Shown here piece after piece: positions 32,580-42,992 of a stretch of DNA of 64,000 nt. The notes beneath the pieces are model-generated. The model did no database searches. It had not been told where the DNA came from and worked only from the letters and a program-made list of their open reading frames with translations. Made by a program: the position numbers and the translations under genes. Position 1 is the first letter of the stretch; each line of letters opens with the position of its first letter. Source of the DNA: Neoceratodus forsteri (lineage: Eukaryota > Chordata > Ceratodontiformes > Ceratodontidae); contig CM057452.1 of NCBI GenBank assembly GCA_016271365.2, positions 1,245,609,001 through 1,245,673,000 on the forward strand, in the 5' to 3' direction.

Positions 32580-33140
32580 GACTTGACCAACAGGTAGTAA
32601 ATTTTGTGTTCACCATGCAATCCTAGATTTCGTAACAACACATGGTCTCCAGCTTGAAACTCTTGGGCCTTCACATTTTTATGATATCTTTCTTTATTGG
32701 CTAGGTTTCTCTTTGCGGCCATTGTCTGGGCTAGCTGGTATGCATGGTTCAATTGGGCTCTCAGTTTTTGCATGTACTGTAGATCATTTTTAGCTTGGAC
32801 CCCTTCCAGAGAGACCCCGAAACAAACATCCACTGGCAACCGAGCCTCTCTCCCAAACATGAGGCAATAGGGAGAGTACCTGGTAGCATCATTTCTTGTA
32901 CAATTATAGGCATGTACCAAGGTGCTAATCTGCTGGCTCCATTTGGGCTTGTCTTTTGGGTGGAGAGCACCTAGCATGTCAAGCAGGGTATGATTAAAGC
33001 GTTCTGGCTGTGGGTCCCCCTGCGGGTGATAAGGGGTGGTTATTGACTTCCGCACTCCCCATAGGGAGAGCATTTCTTTAATTAAGTGACTTTCAAAGTC
33101 TCTGCCTTGATCGGAATGAATTCTCTGGGGTCTCTGGGAG
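32576..33140 (-). pseudogene. Integrase, C-terminal half
   Basis: The frame begins with HSDQGRDFESHLIKEM (about 33135-33090), which holds the second catalytic Asp. ITTPYHPQGDPQPERFNHTL follows with the final catalytic Glu (usual NE..N region read here as PERFN). Then come LVHAYNCTRNDATRYSPYCL, LMFGREARLPVD and the C-terminal fold (QFQAGDHVLLRNLG-like, read here as EFQAGDHVLLRN). The zinc-binding HHCC domain and first Asp are absent because of the internal deletion. The protein could not integrate DNA. Confidence 0.85.
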
Positions 33141-34900
33141 GTCGTGGGCCATCCCCCATTTTGGGCACAACAGGGACATTTGGCAATTCAGCCTGGACTC
33201 GTGCTCTGGGTTCTTGATCCTCTGGACTTCCACCAGATTTGGAATTTTGTGGGGTTCACAGCAAGCCCCCCACAAGGGCTCTCAACTCTCATACCTCTTC
33301 CAATATGTTACTCTCAGTCCAGGGTTCTGGAAAAACGACATGCACCCCCACCCCAGTTTTAGTCTCTGGGGGTGCCTGATACAGGTCAGGTTTTCTGGCT
33401 GCCTCTGTCAATTCTTCAATGAGCTCTCTCAGCTGCTGCGCCTCATCTGGATCACTCCTCTCTGGAGTTGGGCAGGTACCAACAAGCCCCGCATAAATCT
33501 CCCAGCCCTCTTCATCATTCTCGGTTTCATGAATCTCTTTCCTCAGATGACAGTACTTGTGAGGATTAACCTTCCTGTCTTGTAGCTTGAGCTTCAAGAT
33601 CATCACACTGGAATACCTGGCCAACTTTAGAATATGGTTCAAATCGGACTCGGTTCAGTTCATTTGCGGGTACTCCTTCATTCCTGTGGGCCCTCTGCAG
33701 AGCCCTCTCAATTTTTGTGACAAATGCGGACAACTTCTTGTTTTTCCATTGCTTAACAGACTTGAATTTCCACAGTAAATAATCCCCTGATTCTGTGTTG
33801 CCAAACACTCCTTCCAGTGCAGAGAGGTATTCAGCCGCAGTAGCCTCTGGGCTAGTGGCTCGCAAGAAGCGGATGGTTTCAAGTGCAGGGCCCCTTAAGC
33901 TTTCCATAAGTCTCTTTCTCTTTCCCCCTCAGAGCACTGCCATTTCTGTACTAAGGGGGTAGCATAGTCCATCCATGTTTCCAGGTCATCCTCCCCCGTG
34001 GGCACTGGGACTGTGCCTGAGAAAAGTCTGAGTTTATGGTATGAGTCCAACTGTACAGATGGAATTATTATGGGGGAGGGAACAACAGGTGAGCTCTTAG
34101 GGAAAACAGGAGACGTGACCGGGGACTGTAATGGTGTGTGTTCCTCTGAAAGGTCTAGCACCTTTACAAACTCCTGAGCAGTTTGTCCTTCAGACGCTAA
34201 TAACTTGAGCAGCTTGTCCTTAAACCCACCTATACAATGGGACCCGCCTGGGGTAACTGGATCATTATGCAAATGGATGACCCTCCACCCCTTCTGAGTC
34301 CCTTCGGGGAAAAATAACTGGGGGCATCTTGTCTGGATCTATAGGACTACTGCAGAAGAGTAACACCACCATGGTCTGTTCAAACAGGTCTGAATCCCTC
34401 CCCTTCACTTCAACTTTTCCCAAACATTTAACATGTTACACAGTTTCTGTAATAACGGCATTAGTGGTCCCTAATGGGACGTCCAGTAACAACAAGGTCT
34501 ATCAGGAGTCTAACCCCTCAGCCTCGCTCCACCCCATCATTCGGTGTACTAACAGCTTATGGGGGGCAAGTTTGAGCTTAGGCGTGGCCAGCTTCTCCAT
34601 TTTCTCACCAAAGTTGAACATATTGGGATGATTCCCACCGTTGGCCACTAGAAGTTGCTAATCCCAGCAGTGCCTCCAAGATGTAACCACTAGGTGACAC
34701 TACCCCAAGGGCTACCACCCCTGCCTGCTTGGCTAGTAACAGGTTAAGGGGCCTACGTTCGGTGATAGGTGCCTCCACCCAAAGATCCGGGTTAGTATAT
34801 GTCAAACTAACCAGGCCACAGCCCTCTGGGATGCTGTGGCTCCACTTGTTTCCTACTAGTGGCCCACACAATACATAATATTTAACCTCGGCAATACCCC
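33141..34900 (-). pseudogene. PNMA-like Gag
   Basis: Read on minus, N-terminal parts (34871-34605 and about 34380-34200, shifted frames) show residues such as VVALGVVSPSGYILEALLG. The capsid region is well kept: KLRLFSGTVPVPTGEDDLET and WMDYATPLVQKWQCSEGE (34040-33940), then LRGPALETIRFLRATSPEAT, YLSALEGVFGNTESGDYLLW and KKLSAFVTKIERALQRA (33900-33690). These match the capsid fold of PNMA-family proteins, which were domesticated from this Gypsy lineage. The tail (33642-33289) is charged and runs into the integrase across the deletion. Frameshifts near 33890 and 34280 interrupt it. Gag would form the particle that packages element RNA. Confidence 0.8.
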
Positions 34901-35049
34901 TGATATGCTATGCAAATACACATACATTTGGCACTTACCCCCAGGACTGGTTTTCTCAGCTTGGCTCTGGGGACCCCCTGTAAAACAAGATTAGGCAGAA
35001 CTCAAGATGACAGTGCAATACCCTGAGCACAAACTGACAGCACAGTCTA

Positions 35050-36695
35050 TGTAAATTGCAGAAAAAAGTAGATCTGATTTATTCAGGGGGTAGTAGCACA
35101 GGAGGGGCACAATCAGGGTAATTGGTTTGAATACTCTATCATTTACTCTACAGTGTGGGCATTTAGAGTCCCTAAAACAGTTACACTCTCTGGGTACCCA
35201 GGGGATGAAAGATGGGCTAGCCAGAACCATTGCCTGGTGTAGGCCGGTGTTGCAGCTGGTCGGGGCCCTGTGAAGAAAAGAACAACTTGCACCACACCCT
35301 AATTGTAATCCGGAGCCAGAGGGCTCAGTTCATGCAAAAGAAAAAAAATAACAAGCAATCAGGTGACACACTTTTGATTTAGCTATATGTTGCAGGGAGC
35401 TACCCTGGTGGTTACTCATGATACCTCAAAACTGGACACAGGATGGACGATTGTCGAGACAGCAGATGACTGTTCTGGATGGCCAGAAGAAGCAGGACCC
35501 TCACGATGCACTATAGCATCATTCCTGTTTAGGCATGGAGCAGGGGCTGATCTCCTGGAAGGTCTGTCTTTGATGGATCTTCTCTGTGTGTTCCCCGTGG
35601 CAGGGCCTAGCTGCATTAGATAGCAGCGGATTAAGTCCGTTTCAAGCTGGGTATAGCTTCCTGCAATCAGCACTCAGCTCAACTTGGGGTAAAACCAGAT
35701 CGTGACCCCCCCTCCAGTTTACAGCACATTTATATGTTAGGATGAACTTACTTCACCAGGCACAGCACTCCCTGGTCACAATCACTAGGTTCTCCTCACT
35801 CCCTAACAGTATCGAGGGGAAAAGGGTTTCTGGCAGGCCGATCGCATTCAGCACAATCTTCGGTCCTCCTCAGGTAAAGCCTGATCCCCTTTACAATTTA
35901 TTTCTGGGTTTCTCCAGACTCAGATTCAGTCCAAAAAGTATTCTTCTTCTCTTTCTCTCTCTCTCCACACAATGAGCTGAAAAGCAGGCCACTAACTAGG
36001 CCTTCACACCGTTCTCCCGCTCGAACTACGACACGCTTGCTTGGCTATCATGAGCAGTCCCTCTTCCTCAGCTCTCAGCTCTCAGCTTCGATCTGGCTTG
36101 CCAGCAGACAGCTTGGGGGTTTCTCTTGGATCCAAAAGGTCCAATTGGTTGGTCCAGCTGTCAATCACAGTAAGAGCTCCCCCTTTTGGTGCAAAAGGTG
36201 CCAACCATCCAGAACTACAAATCCCACACTGGTAAGCCACACAGTCCCACTTCAACAGGCTCCATTTTAGAGTTCTCAGGTCCGGATTGGTCCAATTCGG
36301 CAGTTTCGGACCAAAATGGTGGAGCTAAACAGAACAGTCCTTACTGCAAAGGAGGCAGGTTAGAACAAACTACATTATCATTATTACTCTAAGCGGGTTC
36401 CAGCAATTAGTTACATCTTTGAAGAGGGCTCCTTCTGCAGAATTGGCGATGGCAGAAACGGAGCGATTAGTCAGAAGCCCGAGTGGGACCCGAGCATGAA
36501 AACACTCAGTCCCCCTCCCAGATTAATTATATCTGTAATCAGGCAGCTTTTAAAGAGACAGTACACAGAAACCACGCAGGCACTCACCGGCAATACAGTT
36601 AAACGGCAATAACACCGAACACCAACCGGGCAACAAGCAATTAGGCAAGCTCATGGAAGACCTTTCAGGAACCCCCATTGATAGGGGGGGTTACA
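35050..36695 (-). repeat. 5' LTR of the Gypsy element
   Basis: On minus it begins TGTAACCCCCCTATCAATGG and ends CTGCAATTTACA, so it has TG...CA ends. It aligns with 29795-31455. A primer-binding site beginning TGG is not obvious immediately inside (34,990-35,049). Confidence 0.85.
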
Positions 36696-37245
36696 TACAC
36701 ACTCCACATATGTAGTTGAATCTTAGCATTTTACCACCCTGTTTATCCCTATTTGGAATGGGAATCTATTTGTAAACAGAGTATTGCATAAAATTGAGAT
36801 GACTACATGTTTAGTGGAAAAAAATAAGGGCATTATATCATGTGCGTGGTGGTTCACTGGACCCACTACTCAGTTAGTATACCACAAAACAGTGTATGTT
36901 GCAACATACACAGCATGTATATATCCCCTCTACAGGACCCCCTAACTGGACACTGTACACAGTATTATACTGAGGATGACAGATGTGGTATTGTTTGTCA
37001 GAGGTTGTATCATGTGTTTGACATGGGAAATGAAAATGAAATAGTAGACGCACTAGTAGTAATCAGGGACCACTTCTAGGGGCAAGTAATGATGCACTAC
37101 TGATATAGTACGACAATCAAACATGGCTGGTGATGATCAATTTATAAACAAGTGGTTATGTCAAACATTTTCTCACAATACCAGACTGACATGGAAGGAC
37201 AAGAAATTGATATGGGATTTACAAGTGGTTACAGCAATGATTACT
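36696..37245. other. No gene seen
   Basis: A 79-residue frame at 36840-37079 has no recognisable domain. The AT-rich stretch may be the decayed upstream part of the CR1 end that follows. Confidence 0.35.
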
Positions 37246-37249
37246 GTGC

Positions 37250-37655
37250 CTCAAATGGGGATATGATAGAAAGAACCATACAAATACCTCAAGGGTAAAA
37301 ACAAGGTACAGGAAGGCAGCATGTTTCAAAAGAAAAGATGGACAACTATGAGGGGTCATGTTATGAAATTAGAAGAGGGAGGTTCAGAGGGAATGTGAGG
37401 AAACACTTCTTCAATGAGAGAGTGGTAGATGAGTGGGACATCCTACCAGCACAGGTGGTAGGGTTAGAAACAGTTACAGGATTGAAGAAAGCATAGGATA
37501 GGCACAAGAGGTTATTTGGAAGTAAAAGGGGGGGGGCTGGTGACACAGTAGGGTCTACAGTGTCACAGTAGTATAAAAGAGAAATAAAGGGTGAATGGGT
37601 TGGCTCCTGAGGCCCTTATCTGCTAACACCTTCTATGTTTCTATGTTTCTATATT
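37250..37655 (+). mobile_element. CR1 3' end
   Basis: Degraded C-terminal ORF2 residues (RGRFRGNVRKHFFNERVVDE and WDILPAQVVG) lead to CCCTTATCTGCTAACACC and a CTATGTTTCTATGTTTCTATA terminus. It is the same 3' architecture as the CR1 at 21050. Confidence 0.8.
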
Positions 37656-37659
37656 TCAT

Positions 37660-37800
37660 TGATACAGCAGACCGGGGTTTGATTGTCACTCTCACAGCCT
37701 CCATTTACAAACCATGTGGCCTGCCTTGAGCAACATACTCAACCTCCCTCTTCTCCGAGGTCACACTTGTAAGTCGCTTATACTAGTGCAGAAGCAGTAG
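37660..37800 (+). mobile_element. CORE/MIR-like SINE, decayed
   Basis: A B-box-like GGGGTTTGATTGTC (37674-37687) is followed by GTGGCCTGCCTTGAGCAACA and CTCAACCTCCCT. These match the MIR-type 'GTGACCTTGGGCAAG..ACTTAACCTCTCT' core with several changes. Confidence 0.5.
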
Positions 37801-38137
37801 TGTACAGTCAGCCTCTTACTTACCTGGTTGCCTAACACAGACATACATAATGGTACAAACATTATTTCCTATCACTATTTAAGTCTTGTCTGACCTCACC
37901 CAGCGATGGCAACGCTAACACTCTCACCTTGACAGCAGGTTCTGCTGAGTAGTTGTAGATATCCACCTGATGGCCTGTGATGGCCATCCTATTTCATTGT
38001 CACACTTGACCACTGTGCCATAACTCTGCCTGCTGTGATGAGGCCAGACACCACCTCAACCCACTAGACATACTGGAGTTCATACTGGATAGATAAGAAA
38101 ATCAGAAGGCATAACCCATAAAGATTTTCCCCACAAT
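37801..38137. other. No gene seen
   Basis: Nothing recognisable between the SINE and the following LINE end. Confidence 0.35.
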
Positions 38138-40205
38138 TCAGTGGTAGTGTCGGATGCCACCAACTTCCTCCAGATACTTGTCCAATTTCTGCTTAAAAAG
38201 ATCTAGGCTTTCTGCCTCCACCACTTCCTGGGGCAGTCCATTCCAAATACTTATTGTTCGACACTTGAAACACCTCCTCCTTAACTCAGTCCTACTTAAT
38301 TCCTCACTCAATTGCCTATCATGCCTTCTCAATTGATAGGTCCTTTCCTTATACACCAATCCCAACTCTGTTCTAATAACCTCATCCTTCAGAGATTTAT
38401 ATAATAACAATAAATCCCCTCTTACTCTCCTACTCTCCAAAGACCACAACCCCAATCTTTCCAATCTAGTCTCATATGACTCTTTCTCACACCCTGAAAT
38501 CAACCTAGTAAGGGATCTCTGTGGTCTTTCCATTAATTTAAAATCCCTCACCAATAAAGGACCTGCCACTGTAGAACAATAATCCAGTATAGGCCTTACC
38601 AAATGTCTATACAATGGCATCAATACCTCTCTACTCCTTGATTGAAAACCTCTCCTAATACAACCAACAATCTGCATTGCTTTGTTAGATGTTTGCTATT
38701 TACTTCATTTCTTAAATAATTTTGGACATAAATACCCAGATCTTTCTCACATTCCGATATCCTAAGCTTCAGATCATACATATAATATATCTGTTTGATA
38801 TTTTGTCTTCCAAAATACATGATAGTACATTTATCTTTATTAAAGGTCATTCTGTTTTTTTCTAGCCCAACCTACAATGTACAACAAATCCTGACCAAAA
38901 ATGAGTGTCTCATTGAACGTATCTACCACTGCTCCAATTGTAACATTGTCAGCAAATTTGATTAATTTACTATTACTTGATAATTTCAGATTGCTTATAA
39001 ATATACAAAACAATAGTGGGCGCAGTACTGACCCCCTGAGGAACTCCACTCCATACTCTATTTAAATCAGACAGATATCCTTGAATCTTTACTTGCTGTA
39101 ATCTGTTTCTTAACCATTGTTCTACCCATCTAACAATGTTCTCACTGATTTCTATATTTATAAGTTTGTCTATTATTTTATAATGTGGAACTGTATCGAA
39201 TGCTCGATTAAAGTCGATCATTACAACATCAACACTATTTCCCTCATCAATACATTTGCTGACAAACTCATAAAAGGTCAATAAGTTAATTTCACATGAC
39301 CTATTAGGCATGAAACCATGCTGGTTCTTATCCAGAATTTCCCACTTTGGCATACTTTCATAAATAGCATCACTCAAAGCCCCTTCAATAATCTTTACCA
39401 CCACTGATGTCAAACTAACAGGACGATAATTCCCTGCATCACTCCTTTTCCCTTTCTTATATATCGGCACATATGCCACCCTCCACCCCTCAGGCACCTC
39501 ACCATCACCCAAAGATTTTTGTCCCAATATTGTGATAATAGGTATCATCACATCACTCAGCTCCTTCACAAAATATGGGTGAATGCCATCTGGTCTGGCC
39601 GTCCCACCCAGCTTCAATCTCCTTATTTTTTAGCTACCCTCTCTACAGTTATAATATTTTGAGGATCCATATTACAAATCCCTGTATTACACCTATCAAT
39701 ATCAACATCATTTTTCCTAAACACAGCTCCAAAACCTCTACCAAATTCATTGGCCATGTCTATAGGTTCAGAAGTCATGACTCCATTTACATTTAAGGGT
39801 CTAACTGTACCCCTACTACCCTTTGTACTATTTACATAGGCACAATTTTTTTTTCTTTATTCACAGCTAATCTAAATTCAAAGCCTCTCTTAGCATTACT
39901 TATTTCTTTCTTTAGTTTCCTCAATACTTTCTTATAACTCTGTTTGGAGCTTTCTAACCCATTAAACTTCATTTTATTAAACATTATTTTCTTTTTCCTG
40001 CACATTTTTAATATTTTCTTATTCAACCACGGTGGCTTTTTACCCATATGATTATAAGTCTTTCTACAAGGAATGTAAGTTTTTTTCAATTTATTTAATG
40101 TATTCAAAAAATAATTCCAAGATTCTTCCATATTTAAGCCTTCTAATTCTCTTTCCCAGTTTATTTTTACCAGTTCCTTTCTTATAGCGCTATAATTACC
40201 TTTTT
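38138..40205 (-). pseudogene. CR1-group LINE, reverse transcriptase part, 5'-truncated
   Basis: On minus, the linker (KKPPWLNKKILKMCRKKK, about 40050) is followed by reverse transcriptase: GTARPDGIHPYFVKEL, YVPIYKKGKRSDAGNYRPVS, MIDFNRAFDTVPH (first catalytic Asp), then VPQG. The second active-site block reads KFADNVTIG, so the usual FADD has lost its second Asp (GAC or GAT to AAT). The C-terminal domain (38677-38138) is intact over 179 residues: LMPLYRHLVRPILDYCSTVA and WNGLPQEVVEAESLDLFKQK. Its 3' end lacks the CTATGTTT terminus of the other CR1 copies here, so it is another subfamily. Frameshifts near 39000 and 38700 and the ADN change make it inactive. No endonuclease remains. Confidence 0.8.
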
Positions 40206-40229
40206 TATATAAATATTGAACTGTATTTC

Positions 40230-41460
40230 AGGAACCGTACGACGTAGAAAAAAAATTTAAAAGTCCTATGATTTATGACTTTCCTGACTAGTTTTGTACT
40301 TAGCCCCAGCAGGGTTTAAGCATTTTTCCAACGAGTGTCGATCTGTCTAATTACTTCCTAGATACGGGCCCTGAAAGGCACGGCTAATCTACCAATGTTA
40401 TCCTATGGAAAAAAAAAAAAAGAAAAGTTCAGAGTGCCATAACTTTGGCTCCCTGTAATATTTTTTCACCAAACCACTAAAAGGCACATCTGTGGGATGT
40501 TGGCTGTCTTCCCTCCAAATTTCAGCCCAAAAAACAGAACCGTTATTTTGCAGCAGGGCGCCAAAGGATTGCTGCAATGCGTCAGAAGCCGTAATGTTAT
40601 CCTATGGGAAAAAGCATCAATTTTGGAGTGCCGTAACTTTTCCGCCATATTATATTTTTTCAATGAAACACTGAAAGGAACATCTGTGAGATGTCGGCTG
40701 TGTTCCCTCCAAATTTCAGCCCAAAACACCAAACTGTTCTTTTGCAGTGCGGTGTCAAAGAATTGCTGTCATTTTCCCACAGCCTAGAAAAGTACTGTCA
40801 CAATTTGCAAAAGCTTTCAAGTGCGAAAGTACTTTTTCCAGAAATGTGAAAAACATATTTCTGGGGTGTTTTACCCCAAAATAAAGACATGGCTAGCATC
40901 CTCAGGGTCCGAATAGGTGAATACAAAAAGAATTGGGTTGCTAGAGAGTCCCAAATTTAAATGGCAAGCATTCTTCTGATCACCAACTGAAAACAAAATG
41001 GCAGCTTTGCGACAGTAAAAGGGCCATTTGTGAAAGTAAAAACTGCATTTGCGACACTGTCAAACTTTTTATCGTTTCCCATTGACTTATAATGGGAACT
41101 TGTTTTTTGAATAACTTTTGAACAGTTAAATATTTTTTTACGAAATCTTTGAAAGGCACATTGGGAACTCCGGCCACATGTTCCCTGAGGACTTTGGACC
41201 AGTCGCGCAATCCGTGCAACCTGTAGGCGCGACCGAAGAATTAAAAAAAAGCGTAAACGCACTTGCAGATCATGCTTAATAACTCTGCAACCATATATCT
41301 GACCAGTACGAAACTTGGCAGATCCAAAGGCATATGGGTCTTGATCATGTGTTCTAAATTTCAGGCAAATCCATTGAATGGTTGCAAAGTTATTATGGTG
41401 TAAAATTTTAGGTTTAACATGTAAATGGCTCCTCAACCCTAACTATGGTAGCACTACCAT
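40230..41460. repeat. Degenerate ~195-bp repeat, two to three copies
   Basis: ATGTTATCCTATGG recurs at 40396 and 40593. GTGCC(A/G)TAACTTT recurs at 40434 and 40629. CCTCCAAATTTCAGCCCAAA recurs at about 40510 and 40707. This gives a 195-197 bp period. A third, more distant unit near 41070-41200 has CCCATTGACTTATAATGGGA, ATAACTTTTGAA and GAAAGGCACATTGGGA. Palindromic CCCATTGAC..AATGGG words occur in many fish and amphibian repeats. No coding sequence. Confidence 0.55.
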
Positions 41461-41630
41461 GCTACCATAATATATATATATAAGAAAATTCAAAATCACA
41501 CATGCCCATACAATGCAAAGCATCATGGGCTGCATATGCAAATCACCACAGAATGTTATGCAGGTCCAACTTTAAGCAGAATTGCATGGTGCCGAAAGGC
41601 CTCTCACACAGTTTGCAAAGGATGTTAACA

Positions 41631-41685
41631 GAAGACATAGACACGTGTTTCGTCCTACTAGGACTCATCAGTTTGCCTCATCTGT
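41631..41685 (-). ncRNA. Type I hammerhead ribozyme, core kept
   Basis: On minus, CTGATGA (41671-41665), stem II GTCC-TAGTA-GGAC, GAAAC and the ACACGTGT stem III are all present. Stem I has one mismatch next to the core (CAAA against TATG). Confidence 0.7.
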
Positions 41686-41879
41686 TTGACACCCCAGTGG
41701 AGTGGACCAGCTACCCTAAGGCAGTGTGCCTTGAATATGTTGTGGTGAACCCATTAAAATAAAAAACTATTTAAAAGACAAAGAACCTCTGTGCACAAAC
41801 ACTGAGGCAAGGGTTACCCCAAAGGGCATTTGGCTGGGAAACCAAGTTTCAAGTGGGGTGTCCACTGGGGTGTCAAACA

Positions 41880-41932
41880 GATGAGGCATACTGATGAGTC
41901 CTAGTAGGACGAAACACATGTCTATGTCTTCT
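41880..41932 (+). ncRNA. Type I hammerhead ribozyme, apparently intact
   Basis: CTGATGA (41891-41897), stem II GTCC-TAGTA-GGAC, GAA at 41911-41913, a 2-bp stem III AC/GT with an ACAT loop, then the cleavage C at 41922. Stem I pairs CATA (41887-41890) with TATG (41923-41926), with further pairing beyond an internal bulge (AGATGAG with CTTCT). All invariant core bases I can check are present. Confidence 0.8.
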
Positions 41933-42150
41933 GTTAACACCCTTTGCAAACTGTGTGAGAGGCCTTTCAGCACCATGCAATTCTGCTTAAAGTTGGACCA
42001 GCATAACATTCTGTGGTGATTTGCATATGCAGCCCATGATGCTTTGCATTGTGTGGGCATGTGTGACTTTGTATTTTCTTGAAACTTGGCTTCCCAGCCA
42101 AATGCCCTTTGGGTAACCTTGCCTCAGTGTTTGTGCACAGAGGTTCTTTG

Positions 42151-42153
<3 letters not shown>

Positions 42154-42204
<51 letters not shown>
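42154..42204. repeat. (TA)n microsatellite
   Basis: About 50 bases of TA with one terminal interruption. Confidence 0.95.
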
Positions 42205-42210
<6 letters not shown>

Positions 42211-42529
42211 TTCATAGGATAGTGCTTAGCTCTACAAATGTCCACTCTAATGCATTAATATAATCTTTGTGTTATATTCTATTTCTTTTCTAGGGTAAGA
42301 ACTAAATAATCCATTGGTACCTTAAGCACCAGGATGTAAAAGGAAAAAAAAGATTAATGAGAACTGCAAAACCATTTCATGGGGTTTGATTTTCTCTTTC
42401 TTTATATATATAAATTTTGGTATGATTCATTAATCTATATATTAATATACCTGTATTTTCCTAAGATGCAGCACACAGGATTGCATACATGATCTAAGAG
42501 ATTTTAACTGTTTATGTTATAATATGTGA

Positions 42530-42780
42530 TATTTCTTCAATGGATGACATCTTTATGCACTGGCACTTTGATATCAGCACTTTATTTTGCTTGCACTTTT
42601 GACTTTACACTGCAATTGTGTGTGTACTGCGCTAAAAGATTTTTGTATTTAAAACCTGTGTTTTATATTGGTTGGCACCTCCTGATGATGCACATGTACA
42701 TGTGAAACCAGTAAAGGGCTACACAACTGGTTGTTGCTGTTTGGAGTCCTTTTGATTTTAATCATAAACAGACTTTTTTT
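42530..42780 (+). mobile_element. Penelope-like or related terminal sequence (tentative)
   Basis: GGCACCTCCTGATGATGCAC followed by ACATGTGAAACC (42675-42709) has the CTGATGA...GAAAC spacing seen at the ends of many Penelope-like elements. Stem II is imperfect, because ACATG/CATGT pairs but three bases (TGC) are left over at the CTGATGA side. It is followed by GGTTGTTGCTGTTTGGAGTCC. A related arrangement is at 51480-51590. Confidence 0.35.
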
Positions 42781-42794
42781 GGAGCATCCTAGAG

Positions 42795-42985
42795 CAGTAT
42801 AATGCAGTGGTTTAAGGATCTGAGCTGCAAATCTGGAGACCAGGGTTTGAATCCCACAGCCATCATTTGCATATTACGTGACCCTGAGCAAGTCACTTAA
42901 CTTTCTTGTGCTCCCAGGTTGCACCTGGAAACAAGCTTTGGCTTAGTGTGCCTTTCCTGGTTAAACAATTTCCACTTCCCTTTCC
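42795..42985 (+). mobile_element. CORE/MIR-like SINE
   Basis: A tRNA-like head (GCAGTGGTTTAAGGATCTGA and B box GGTTTGAATCC at 42844-42854) leads to GTGACCCTGAGCAAGTCACT and TAACTTTCTTGTGCTCCC. This is the MIR/CORE-SINE signature. The copy is the better preserved of two. Confidence 0.65.
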
Positions 42986-42992
42986 TTTCCTT

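Larger units (their letters stand above)
29795..36695 (-). mobile_element. Ty3/Gypsy retrotransposon with PNMA-like gag, internally deleted
   Basis: Two direct repeats of ~1.65 kb (29795-31455 and 35050-36695) are closely similar along their length, differing by scattered substitutions and small indels, and flank a 3.6-kb interior. On minus the order is 5' LTR (right), gag, integrase remnant, pol tail, polypurine tract, 3' LTR (left). Protease, reverse transcriptase, RNase H and the front of integrase are missing. The flanking bases I compared do not give a clear 4-6 bp target duplication, so exact ends are uncertain. It would depend on another copy for movement. Confidence 0.85.
41482..42153. 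mobile_element. Second hammerhead-ribozyme repeat pair, inverted, within (TA)n
   Basis: A full unit (41482-41850, ribozyme on minus) meets an inverted partial unit (41852-42153, ribozyme on plus). The unit sequence is that of 8660-9936. TA repeats lie at 41470-41480 and 42154-42204 on the two sides, so the pair appears to have inserted in a TA tract. The junction differs from the 9406 junction: here the second unit begins just upstream of the ribozyme, whereas at 9406 it begins ~50 bp downstream of one. Confidence 0.75.

Noticed and set aside
42682..42708. A sixth functional hammerhead ribozyme
   Set aside because: CTGATGA and GAAAC are present, but stem II cannot start directly after the core (three unpaired bases on one side) and no stem I/III pairing was found.
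42841..42856. tRNA gene suggested by a good B box
   Set aside because: The A box is degenerate, there is no acceptor-stem pairing, and a MIR-type core follows. It is a SINE. The same holds for 43270, 51900, 54370, 56700 and 61390.
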